From: Deltaproteobacteria bacterium
Lineage (GTDB): Bacteria; Desulfobacterota; Desulfobacteria; Desulfobacterales; B30-G6
Assembly: GCA_003647375.1 (NCBI GenBank)
Contig: QMMS01000227.1
Location: 1-7,119, forward strand
Direction: 5' to 3'
Length of the DNA stretch: 7,119 bases
Position numbers and translations under genes: made by a program
The notes under the pieces: model-generated
The model's database searches: none
Told to the model about the DNA's origin: nothing
Seen by the model: the letters and a program-made list of their open reading frames with translations, nothing else
Shown here: one piece after another, positions 1-6,732 of the stretch
How the letters are laid out: each line of letters starts with the position of its first letter
Position numbering within the stretch: position 1 is the first letter of the stretch

Positions 1-81
1 AACGGTATTGTATATAATAACAACTCATTATCTATACTTTGCCATGTTGTTTATGCAACTATGGGGTAGACTTTGATAATA

Positions 82-98
82 TTGGGGATCATCTCCAA
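82..98. promoter_or_regulatory. small dyad upstream of the rhomboid-like gene
   Basis: TTGGGGAT (82-89) and ATCTCCAA (91-98) form 8-bp arms around a single C, with one G-T pair. The one-base centre suits a protein-binding operator better than an RNA hairpin. No good -35/-10 pair could be placed next to it, so a link to transcription of the gene at 207 is only a guess. Confidence 0.25.
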
Positions 99-115
99 AA
101 GAGTTGATCTAAATG

Positions 116-150
116 AAGGATTCGAGGATTCAAGAGGTCAAGGATTCGAG
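116..150. repeat. short direct repeat, AAGGATTCGAG x2 plus a degenerate copy
   Basis: AAGGATTCGAG occurs exactly at 116-126 and 140-150. A variant, GAGGATTCAAG, lies between them at 124-134. The core AGGATTC therefore occurs three times in 31 bases, at 117, 125 and 141. The stretch lies 57 bases ahead of the rhomboid-like gene and has no coding potential of its own. It could be a decayed intergenic repeat family, a protein-binding cluster or simple slippage. The sequence alone does not decide between these. Confidence 0.6.
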
Positions 151-206
151 TGAAATGCTTAAAAATTATTATTGAAAATGTCACAACTCGATAGAGGAAT
201 ATTATA

Positions 207-944
207 GTGAAATCAGATCGGTTTAGAATGTCCTACGGATTCGGATCAAATTTAACACTGCTCGGCAAGAGACTCTTACTTATTTATGGGGCAATCTATA
301 TTATAGAACTTTTATTTGAGCACTGGTTGAAAATTCCAATCGTTGAAGCTCTCCAGCTTTACCCTTATAAAGAGGGGAGTTTTCATATCTGGCAGATAGT
401 TACCCATCCGTTTATTCACAATCCCCGGTCGCCCATAAGCTTTCTGATTAACTGCCTTGTATTTTATTTTTTTGCCGCACCGGTTGAAAAAGCATTTGGC
501 TATTGGCGGTTTTTGATTCTTTTTTACTTATCTGCTTTAGGTGGTGCTTTATGCGGGCTTGCCTTTAGCGGCGTATCTGGTTTTAATGCACCGTTTTTAG
601 GCATGTTGCCGAGCGTACTATCCATGATTGTTATTTTTGGATTGTTAAGTCCCGAATCTACGATATTGCTGATGTTTGTATTGCCAGTAAAAGCAAAATA
701 TATCAGTTACGGCACCGCCTTAATGACCTTTTTGATTTTTTTGGCAAAGGCAAATCCGCATGCTGCATTTCATTTCGGTGGGATTATTTTTGGCTATATC
801 TATTTTAAAGGGCCCAGAAATATATTTGACCCCAATTTAATTTATACAAAATATCTCGAATGGCAGCTTAAAAGGAAACGATCTCGTTTTAAAGTTTTAG
901 ACGGTAATAAAAAAAAGGATGATGATAAGCCCACTTATCATTAA
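207..944 (+). CDS. rhomboid-family membrane protein, predicted inactive (pseudoprotease)
   Basis: This is a 245-residue multi-pass membrane protein with about six hydrophobic segments (roughly 22-38, 78-92, 101-119, 130-149, 151-181 and 187-201) and a charged cytosolic-type tail (202-245). The rhomboid fold is recognisable from WQIVTHPFIH (62-71), the FYFFAAPVEKAFGYWRF stretch (86-102), SALGGAL (109-115), LPVKAKYI (159-166) and FHFGG (188-192). Active rhomboids are intramembrane serine proteases that use Ser in GxSG and a His in the last segment. Here the GxSG position reads GMLP (132-135), so Ser is Leu134. The upstream HxxxN motif has Ser78 in place of His, while Asn82 and the late His189 are kept. 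A GVSG at 122-125 lies ten residues too early to be the active site. The start is a GTG with AGAGGA at 193-198, 8 nt upstream; the next Met (residue 8) has no such site. The gene stands alone, converging on the Fic gene. The fold is fairly certain; the role is unknown and could be chaperone-like substrate binding, as in other pseudo-rhomboids. Confidence 0.85.
   Translation: MKSDRFRMSYGFGSNLTLLGKRLLLIYGAIYIIELLFEHWLKIPIVEALQLYPYKEGSFHIWQIVTHPFIHNPRSPISFLINCLVFYFFAAPVEKAFGYWRFLILFYLSALGGALCGLAFSGVSGFNAPFLGMLPSVLSMIVIFGLLSPESTILLMFVLPVKAKYISYGTALMTFLIFLAKANPHAAFHFGGIIFGYIYFKGPRNIFDPNLIYTKYLEWQLKRKRSRFKVLDGNKKKDDDKPTYH
922..941 (-). terminator. probable intrinsic terminator of the Fic gene, overlapping the rhomboid 3' end
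   Basis: ATGATAAG (922-929) and CTTATCAT (934-941) form a perfect 8-bp stem with a 4-nt loop. On the minus strand the stem is followed by five bases and then eight T (A run at 909-916). It lies 28 bases past the Fic stop codon and inside the last codons of the plus-strand gene. The stem is AT-rich, so it is only moderately stable. A competing 7-bp stem, CCCACTT (930-936) with AAGTGGG (955-961), shares its bases. Plus-strand transcripts meet only a broken T-rich stretch, so termination in that direction is less certain. Confidence 0.5.
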
Positions 945-968
945 TCTTATTTAAAAGTGGGAAAATGG

Positions 969-2462
969 CTATAATTCGACTGCCTGCTCCATTGCGGCGA
1001 GTTCTTCGTCGGTCAAGAAATCAAAGTGAGCAGATTTCTTTCTGGCGGACAGGCTCCCGTTGTTCTGGAGGCACAGCTGGATAAACAGATCAATCAGGCG
1101 GTCAGGCATGTCAATAATGTCCTGAATCGCCTTCTTGGTATTGTCATAGTTGGCCAGAAAGCTGAGCTCCTCTACAAGTTCTTCCTCGATGGTTTTGTTT
1201 ACAAACTCGTACAAAGCTTCTGCCTGAGCTGTCATATCCATATACTGATACCAGCAAGCAGTATCGTTCTCGACGGTCATTTGCCCCATTTCATCCAGCC
1301 GATAATCAATTAGTTGAAGTAACGGCCGAGAGAAGGCTTCCAGCGATGCATCGTAATCCGCTGGATTCTTGAGCATGGCTGCGGAAACAGGGAACATGAG
1401 CCCACACGGGACCATTTCCTGTAACGAAAGGATGTTGTGTATCAGGAATCGATGGATTCGGCCGTTTCCATCTTCAAACGGGTGCAGGAAAACAAAACCG
1501 TATGCAATCGCCGCAGCATGAATGACCGGAGATACTTTTTCCTCTTTCATCCGTTTGTGGGACTCAATCAGCCCAGACATTAGGTTTGGAAGGTCATCAG
1601 GCTTCGGACAGATAAAATGCATGACCTCCTTCTGATAGGCTACCGTTTGCCCGACATAATTCTGGCTAACTCGATAGTTGCTGTCTTTGAATCGAGGGTC
1701 AACAATGCGGTTCTGAAGCTCTATCAATCGGTCCTTCTCGCAGAAGTCCTCTTTTTCGGCAAGCTCCAGCGATGTAATGAATTTTTCAGTTCGTGAGGCA
1801 TTGGGCTTTATGTGCTCAATTTCAAAGGACGACTTTGTCTCTTTGTTATACAGATAGCTCAGTGCCCGGCGAAGAAGCTCAGGAGGATACGCAGTAACAA
1901 TATCCTCACATCTTTTGCGCAGATCAGCTGAATCCAATTTAGAAAGTTTCTCTGTTCTTCTAATGATTGGACAGAAGGATCGGGGACCAAGAAGGTTGTT
2001 GGCAATGCGATGTCGCTGGGATTTCTCTCCGTTCGCAACAGTGTAATATTTCTTTGACTCCAATGCATCGACATAGTTGCCAGAAGTAATGTCATCGACA
2101 GGCAGTTGTTTACCGGTCAGGAATTCATAGAAAAACCAGATCCTTCGAGCATACTTTCCGGTTGGCTTGGATTTGATGTACTCAGTGAGCTGTTCTTGGT
2201 GGGTATGTTCGAAGATGCGAGTTAACAGGCCCAGATTGATGCCGTCATATTTCAGCGCAAATTCAAGGTGGTCACCGACTTTTTCCCCGGGCCAATACCT
2301 TCTTGGATATATGTCTTCAATTGCACCATCCTGAACTTTAGACCTGTGGGTTCCAGTGGCCGATACAAATGAGATATGCCAGTGGGGCGTCCCGGCTATC
2401 CCTAAGTTTTCAAGCAAATAAGTATATCCTGCCGGACGAAATTCCAAAACGTTTATTTCCAT
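969..2462 (-). CDS. Fic-domain protein (probable AMP transferase) with internal inhibitory helix
   Basis: This 497-residue Fic-family protein probably transfers AMP (or another nucleotide moiety) from a nucleotide to a hydroxyl side chain of a target protein, in the cytoplasm. The catalytic motif is complete: HPFEDGNGRIHR at 327-338, with His327 as the base, Asp331/Asn333 for metal binding, and Arg335/Arg338 for phosphate contacts. About 115 residues upstream, SFEIEH (212-217) matches the (S/T)xxxE(G/N) inhibitory motif, Glu216 being the expected plug, except that the last position is His. That spacing is typical of class II Fic proteins, in which inhibition is built in and no partner antitoxin is needed; none is seen next door. 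The 1-200 region carries conserved-looking YARRIWFFYEFLTG (104-117) and RSFCPIIRRT (161-170). The C-terminal part (about 400-497) resembles the helical tail found on long Fic proteins of this type. Start ATG with GAGGA (2467-2471) 4 nt away; its own promoter lies just upstream. The target protein is unknown. Confidence 0.93.
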   Translation of the reverse strand: MEINVLEFRPAGYTYLLENLGIAGTPHWHISFVSATGTHRSKVQDGAIEDIYPRRYWPGEKVGDHLEFALKYDGINLGLLTRIFEHTHQEQLTEYIKSKPTGKYARRIWFFYEFLTGKQLPVDDITSGNYVDALESKKYYTVANGEKSQRHRIANNLLGPRSFCPIIRRTEKLSKLDSADLRKRCEDIVTAYPPELLRRALSYLYNKETKSSFEIEHIKPNASRTEKFITSLELAEKEDFCEKDRLIELQNRIVDPRFKDSNYRVSQNYVGQTVAYQKEVMHFICPKPDDLPNLMSGLIESHKRMKEEKVSPVIHAAAIAYGFVFLHPFEDGNGRIHRFLIHNILSLQEMVPCGLMFPVSAAMLKNPADYDASLEAFSRPLLQLIDYRLDEMGQMTVENDTACWYQYMDMTAQAEALYEFVNKTIEEELVEELSFLANYDNTKKAIQDIIDMPDRLIDLFIQLCLQNNGSLSARKKSAHFDFLTDEELAAMEQAVEL

Positions 2463-2471
2463 GGCATCCTC

Positions 2472-2614
2472 GTAAAATCATTATTCTGTTGGCAATATAT
2501 TTATAATTGAGCAGTTTGTCAACAAATTGATTATAAAAAGGTGATTTGCTGGTAAAATAATTACAAGGCAAGGTGACGAGGGGAGGAAAGGGCCTGGTTT
2601 TGGTAAAACAGTTA
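2472..2614. repeat. three GTAAAA-N3-TTA boxes around the Fic promoter
   Basis: GTAAAATCATTA (2472-2483), GTAAAATAATTA (2552-2563) and GTAAAACAGTTA (2603-2614) agree at nine of twelve positions and have the same orientation. The middle copy continues to GTAA-N5-TTAC, a perfect dyad (2552-2564). One box lies in the untranslated leader and two lie upstream of the -35, a layout that would suit an operator set. The region is AT-rich, so chance is a real alternative. Confidence 0.35.
2494..2522 (-). promoter_or_regulatory. sigma-70-type promoter of the Fic gene
   Basis: On the minus strand, TTGACA (2517-2522) is separated by exactly 17 bases from TATATT (2494-2499). Transcription would start near 2487, giving a leader of about 25 nt before the ATG at 2462. 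A dyad, TTTGT-CA-ACAAA (2515-2526), covers the -35 box and could be an operator. The spacing and near-consensus boxes make this the clearest promoter in the window. Confidence 0.7.
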
Positions 2615-2653
2615 TCAGACCCATAGCATTATGCTTAATAAAACAAAGGCGGT

Positions 2654-2671
2654 CCTATTATCTTCAATAGG
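2654..2671 (-). terminator. weak candidate terminator downstream of the SNF2-SWIM unit
   Basis: CCTATT (2654-2659) and AATAGG (2666-2671) form a perfect 6-bp stem with a 6-nt loop, about 50 bases past the SWIM stop codon. On the minus strand it is followed by six bases and then TTTGTTTTATT. The stem is short and AT-rich and the T tract is offset. A second small stem, ACTGTC/GACAGT (2716-2735), overlaps the SWIM stop codon. The 257-base gap between the SWIM and Fic genes has no convincing gene. Confidence 0.25.
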
Positions 2672-2719
2672 TCAACCCCGTATAAATCTTTTCTGTCGCG
2701 CCACATAGAAACAACACTG

Positions 2720-3583
2720 TCAAACGCCGGACAGTTTATCGAACCAGATCTCGGCCTGACTGGACGCATTGTCGTAAATTGACTCCATTTCATTAACAAA
2801 GTTCTTATCGGAACGCCACAAAGAGAGAGGTCCCAGCCGTTTCGGCAGTGCGGCATGCAGGTTGGGGCTGGGAGGCATGGCCATTGGTGATTGAGCAATG
2901 GATTGTCCCCAGAAATCGTCATGTTTTAGAGGGAGAGGCTCCGGCTCCAATTTGGGTGGCTCTTCCGCTAATTCTTTTGTCGCGCCTCCTTCTTGCAAGG
3001 CCGCCAGCAAGTCTTCCCGTTCCATACCTCGCAATTTAAAAAGCAGAAACGGGTCATTATCGAAAGACTCGGCCATTAAATAAAAAACTGCGGCAATATG
3101 TTTACAGGGGTTGGACCAGTCCGGACAGGAGCAATCGGTTTCCATGTCCTTTTGCCTTTTAGGAAATAAGGGCAGTTTCGCCTCTTCGAATACTGATTCA
3201 ATCTCTTCGGGCATTTCATTGCCCAACAGTCTGGCCGCGAAAATGGGTTGTTCGATTAAAAGTTCAACCACTTGTTCCCATTGCTTTTTGGAATAAGTGT
3301 TAAATTTAATAGTGACCGTATAAGGCTTGGCGCGCGAGCCTTGGACGTCGGCCAGAACGTTTCCCTTTTCTATATTCAAACTGGCTACTTGTCCTTTGCG
3401 GGCATAGGAACGGCCACGGGAAAGCCGGGCGCCGATACGGAAACTCTCCAAAACTTGGGTCCAGCGCTTGCCCCACCATTTGCTGGCAAAAGCGCCGCGT
3501 TTGCTTTGAGCCTTAATCCCGCCCTTGACTTTCTTGGCCTGGGTTGGTTTGTACCAGCCATAGTAATCGAAATATCTGGCCAT
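2720..3583 (-). CDS. SWIM zinc-finger protein paired with SNF2 ATPase
   Basis: This 287-residue protein is probably an accessory DNA- or protein-binding subunit of the SNF2 ATPase encoded just upstream. The SWIM finger (CxCx(n)CxH) is explicit: Cys151, Cys153, Cys160 and His162, in CSCPDWSNPCKH (151-162), expected to bind one zinc ion. The N-terminal part has the WWGKRW (36-41) and LSRGRSYARKGQV (54-66) stretches that, as I recall the family, accompany SWIM fingers in bacterial SNF2-linked proteins. It is followed by a predicted beta-rich segment (67-95) and a helical region (100-135). After the finger come a helix and an acidic, proline-rich linker (206-219), then a C-terminal region I do not recognise. 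The ATG lies 2 nt after the SNF2 stop. A purine-rich GGTGGGGG (G5 at 3591-3595), 7 nt before the ATG and inside the upstream gene, implies translational coupling. The order SNF2-SWIM recalls B. subtilis ywqA-ywqB. No biochemical role has been firmly assigned to such proteins. Confidence 0.88.
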   Translation of the reverse strand: MARYFDYYGWYKPTQAKKVKGGIKAQSKRGAFASKWWGKRWTQVLESFRIGARLSRGRSYARKGQVASLNIEKGNVLADVQGSRAKPYTVTIKFNTYSKKQWEQVVELLIEQPIFAARLLGNEMPEEIESVFEEAKLPLFPKRQKDMETDCSCPDWSNPCKHIAAVFYLMAESFDNDPFLLFKLRGMEREDLLAALQEGGATKELAEEPPKLEPEPLPLKHDDFWGQSIAQSPMAMPPSPNLHAALPKRLGPLSLWRSDKNFVNEMESIYDNASSQAEIWFDKLSGV

Positions 3584-3585
3584 GA

Positions 3586-6500
3586 TTATTCCCCCACCGC
3601 TTCCGCGCCTAATGTAATCAAATCCCGCAGTTCGTTATTGGATAATTCACCGAGCCATTTCTCGCCGGTCCCGACCACCTGATTGGCGATGCCGGTCTTG
3701 TTTTCGATCATCTCGTCGATGCGCTCCTCCAGGGTCCCGGCCACGATGAATTTATGAACCAAGACGTTTTTATGTTGGCCGATACGAAAAGCCCGGTCAG
3801 TGGCTTGATTTTCCACCGCCGGATTCCACCAGCGGTCGAAGTGAACCACATGATTGGCTCGGGTCAAGGTCAAACCCGTTCCGCCGGCTTTGAGAGACAG
3901 GATAAACAGCGGCGGAGCAGAAGCGCTGTTCTGGAAACGGTCCACCATCTCATCACGCTTTTTCTTACTGACACCGCCGTGAATCAGAAATACTTCCCGG
4001 CCGAAGTAATCCTGGAAATAGTTTTTGAGCATTTTGCCCATTTCCGCAAACTGAGTAAAAACCAGGGTCCGCTCTTTTAATTCCACGGTCTCGGTCAACA
4101 TTTCTTCCAGCCTTTGAAGCTTGCCGGACCGGCCTTTGACCGATGAATTGTCTGCCGCGAACTGGGCCGGATGATTGCAGACCTGTTTCAATTTCATCAA
4201 GGTCGCCAGCACCAGGCCCCGGCGCTTTATGCCCTCTGTTTCCTCGATCTGCTTCTGCATATCGTCCACCACAGCCTTGTAAAGCGAAGCCTGTTCTTTG
4301 GTCAAGGTGCAGTATTCTTTCATTTCCAGCTTGTCAGGCAAATCCGAGATGATAGCTTTGTCGGTTTTCAGACGGCGCAGGATAAAGGGACCGGTCAGAG
4401 TCTTCAACCTGTCGGCGGCGTTCTCGTTTCCATACACTTGGATGGGGCGATGGAAATTTCTTTTGAACGCGGCCTGAGCGCCCAACAATCCGGGATTTAG
4501 GAAGTCCATCAAGGCCCATAAGTCGCCCACATGGTTTTCCACCGGCGTGCCGGTCAGAGCGAAACGATAGTCCGAACAAAGCGCCCGAACCGCTTTGGAT
4601 TGTTTTGTTTCCGGATTTTTTATATTTTGCGCCTCATCTAGAATGACTCCGGCCCAATCGACTTGTTTGAGAAACTCGATGTCCCGCTGCAAAAGCCCGT
4701 AACTGGAAACCACCAAAGCGGTTTGGCCCACGTTTTGGATGAAAGCCTTCTTTTTACGGCGCTTAAGACCATGATGAACCATGACGCTCAATTCCGGTGT
4801 AAACTTCTGTGCTTCTTTGCGCCAATTATTCAAGACCGAAGTCGGACAAAGCAGCAAGACCGGTCTTTTCTCTCCATTTCCCCGCTCCTGCTGGATCAGA
4901 GCCAGGGCCTGCACGGTCTTGCCTAAGCCCATGTCGTCGGCCAGACAGGCGCCCAGACCCCACTGTTTTAAGAAAGCCAGCCAGCTAAAGCCCCGTTCCT
5001 GATACTGGCGAAGCGTCCCGGAAAAGCCTGGCGGCTGTGGTAAAGATGTGAATTCAGCGTGGCCGGTCAGTTTTTCCATTAAATCGTTTAACCAACCGTC
5101 GGTCTCAATGCTATCCATGGTCAGACCGTTGACTTGCTTTTCCGCCCCCAGAGCCAAAGTCAAAAGTTCTTGGCCTGTCATGTTTCCGCTTTTTTGCTTT
5201 TCCAAGAATTGAATGGCGGACTTGATCTGCTCCTGATCAATCTGGGTCCACTGGCCCCGCACATGAACCAAATGGGCTTTTAATTTAGCCAGGGACTTGA
5301 GCTCCGCCATACTCAATTCTTCGCCGCCGAGAGATACGGCGTAGTCGAACTCGATCATGGAATTTAAGCTCAGGCCATGGCCGCCGCCCTGCATTTTAGG
5401 ACTATTGGCTTTGGCTTTGAGACCGATGCGCTTGACCGGTCCCCGGCCCACCCACCAGGAAGGCAATAGGACCATAAATCCGGCCGCCCGTAGCGCTTCG
5501 GCATAGTCCTTTAAAAATTGAAGGGCCTGATGGGCGTTGAGATCGCAGCCGCCCGGATTTTTCTTCTTCAAACTGGCGGCGATATCCGGGCACAAACCGG
5601 ACGCCTGGCCTAGGGCAGTGAGTATGAATTCAGTGGGAACACCGCCAAGCTTCTTGAGATAATTGACCGCCTGACCAGTCTTTTTCCACAACTGCCCCAC
5701 CGGAAGATGCAGACTCTGGTCGGTTTTGGGCTGCAACAGATATTCCACTTGCCAATTTTCCGGCTCTTCATCGACGATTGGTTCAGTCAACCGAAAACAG
5801 AACCGGAATTGTGACTTGGTATTGATATCGACCGACCGCCGCCAAGTTGAAAGCTGTTGAGCAAAGCTTTGTAGTTCGGATTGGTTACTCCATTTAATAG
5901 TCGCGTCTTCACTGCTTAAAGCATCCAACCAGGCATCGTGAACGCTATGGGCCGTTTTCTTCTTTCTTTCCGTGACAATGGAGTTTCTCACTATAAAATC
6001 GAGGCTATGTGCCAATAACATCTCGAAGGTTGCTTGCCTGGGCGTCTCGGGCGCTATTTCCCTGGTATTGTTCAAACAGCGGCAAACTGCAGGCATGGAT
6101 TGGATTATTTTCTGTAATTTAACTTCAGCCTCGTCAGTGGGAACCGGAACCCAGCGCGCCTCCCACTGACTATCATAACCCGTGATGGTTGGTAAAAACG
6201 ACTCTTCCCCAGCCAACTTCAGGGCAATATCCAGCAGTTGCCTGATCCAAGGTACTGAGTTTCCATATAAAACACCACTGCCAGGAATGTTCCCTCGTTC
6301 GGCTATGGCCATAAATTCAAAAAGCTCTTCCACGGTCAATGGCCGCGCTGCAATTGAAAAGGGTCGAAACTGGACCTTCCGCCGTTTGTCCGGTTCTTCA
6401 CCCAGCAAGGGCGTGGAAGGTATGGGGAGATCGCCGCGAGTCGGCAGCCAGACGAATTGGTTTTCAGTATTGTTCTTCAGAATCTTGAGGTCGAAAGTGA

Positions 6501-6606
6501 CAGCCTTGACCGCTTTCCGCAGCTCTTTTATATCGCCGGGGGAAACGCCTTCACTCCACAGAAAGGCCGTTCCATTAAAAATGGAAATATGTAGGGCTGT
6601 TGCCAT
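3586..6606 (-). CDS. SNF2-family DEAD/DEAH-like ATPase with SNF2-associated N-terminal domain
   Basis: This 1006-residue Swi2/Snf2 ATPase is a double-stranded-DNA translocase that remodels or strips proteins from DNA; bacterial relatives include RapA/HepA. All core motifs are present: LRQYQERGFSWL (532-543); Walker A DDMGLGKT (557-564, Lys563); Ia LLLCPTSVLNNW (584-595); DEAQ (657-660); LTGTP (684-688); IV RTLVFTQF (846-853); V LKAGGTGLTL (905-914); and VI QATDRAFRIGQ (934-944) with arginine-finger candidates Arg938/Arg941. Residues about 374-470 (GFMVLLPSWW, then IEFDYAVSLGGEELS) match the SNF2-associated domain (PF12419 type) that precedes the ATPase in this bacterial group. Residues 1-370 are less conserved and unassigned. 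Nothing is truncated. The ATG has only a weak site (TGGAT, 7-8 nt upstream). A possible -10, TATAAC, lies about 40 nt upstream on the minus strand without a good -35. It is the first gene of a two-gene unit with the SWIM protein. It lacks the methyltransferase or nuclease neighbours expected of a DISARM or restriction locus, so a defence role is not supported here. Confidence 0.95.
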   Translation of the reverse strand: MATALHISIFNGTAFLWSEGVSPGDIKELRKAVKAVTFDLKILKNNTENQFVWLPTRGDLPIPSTPLLGEEPDKRRKVQFRPFSIAARPLTVEELFEFMAIAERGNIPGSGVLYGNSVPWIRQLLDIALKLAGEESFLPTITGYDSQWEARWVPVPTDEAEVKLQKIIQSMPAVCRCLNNTREIAPETPRQATFEMLLAHSLDFIVRNSIVTERKKKTAHSVHDAWLDALSSEDATIKWSNQSELQSFAQQLSTWRRSVDINTKSQFRFCFRLTEPIVDEEPENWQVEYLLQPKTDQSLHLPVGQLWKKTGQAVNYLKKLGGVPTEFILTALGQASGLCPDIAASLKKKNPGGCDLNAHQALQFLKDYAEALRAAGFMVLLPSWWVGRGPVKRIGLKAKANSPKMQGGGHGLSLNSMIEFDYAVSLGGEELSMAELKSLAKLKAHLVHVRGQWTQIDQEQIKSAIQFLEKQKSGNMTGQELLTLALGAEKQVNGLTMDSIETDGWLNDLMEKLTGHAEFTSLPQPPGFSGTLRQYQERGFSWLAFLKQWGLGACLADDMGLGKTVQALALIQQERGNGEKRPVLLLCPTSVLNNWRKEAQKFTPELSVMVHHGLKRRKKKAFIQNVGQTALVVSSYGLLQRDIEFLKQVDWAGVILDEAQNIKNPETKQSKAVRALCSDYRFALTGTPVENHVGDLWALMDFLNPGLLGAQAAFKRNFHRPIQVYGNENAADRLKTLTGPFILRRLKTDKAIISDLPDKLEMKEYCTLTKEQASLYKAVVDDMQKQIEETEGIKRRGLVLATLMKLKQVCNHPAQFAADNSSVKGRSGKLQRLEEMLTETVELKERTLVFTQFAEMGKMLKNYFQDYFGREVFLIHGGVSKKKRDEMVDRFQNSASAPPLFILSLKAGGTGLTLTRANHVVHFDRWWNPAVENQATDRAFRIGQHKNVLVHKFIVAGTLEERIDEMIENKTGIANQVVGTGEKWLGELSNNELRDLITLGAEAVGE

Positions 6607-6710
6607 TATTTATCCAGTTATTCGTGTACTTTTAATAGTTGTTATAATCACCCAACTGCTCAAGCATTATTAGAGGCCACTCTGGTCCAAAATCGGAATT
6701 TAACAATAGC

Positions 6711-6725
6711 TCAATGAATCATTGA
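6711..6725. repeat. 15-bp perfect palindrome
   Basis: TCAATGA (6711-6717) and TCATTGA (6719-6725) form perfect 7-bp arms around one central A. The palindrome lies between the divergent SNF2 start and the transposase leader. The one-base centre favours a protein-binding site. It might be an operator, part of the IS end or an insertion target. No matching copy was noticed elsewhere in the window. Confidence 0.5.
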
Positions 6726-6732
6726 TAAAAAT

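Noticed and set aside
13..18. TATAAT as a -10 box for the rhomboid-like gene
   Set aside because: The -35 would lie outside the window, and the leader would be nearly 190 bases. AT-rich sequence produces such words easily.
570..581. GVSG at residues 122-125 of the rhomboid-like protein as a possible catalytic GxSG motif
   Set aside because: It lies ten residues before the segment that aligns with the real motif, in a loop rather than the start of the membrane helix. The surrounding pattern fits only when GMLP is placed at the active site.
2631..2708. 25-codon plus-strand ORF in the SWIM-Fic gap
   Set aside because: It has no ribosome-binding site and no recognisable peptide, and it spans the candidate terminator hairpin.
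3272..3682. 136-residue plus-strand open frame antisense to the SWIM/SNF2 junction
   Set aside because: It is a shadow of two well-supported minus-strand genes, with no recognisable domain.
2720..6606. SNF2 pair as part of a DISARM-like or other known defence system
   Set aside because: No methyltransferase, phospholipase D-like, nuclease or other characteristic partner gene lies on either side. The SWIM partner fits the general housekeeping-type pair better.
6182..6673. 163-residue plus-strand open frame antisense to the SNF2 start
   Set aside because: It overlaps a fully motif-supported gene, has no family signature or ribosome-binding site, and its composition is that of a shadow frame.
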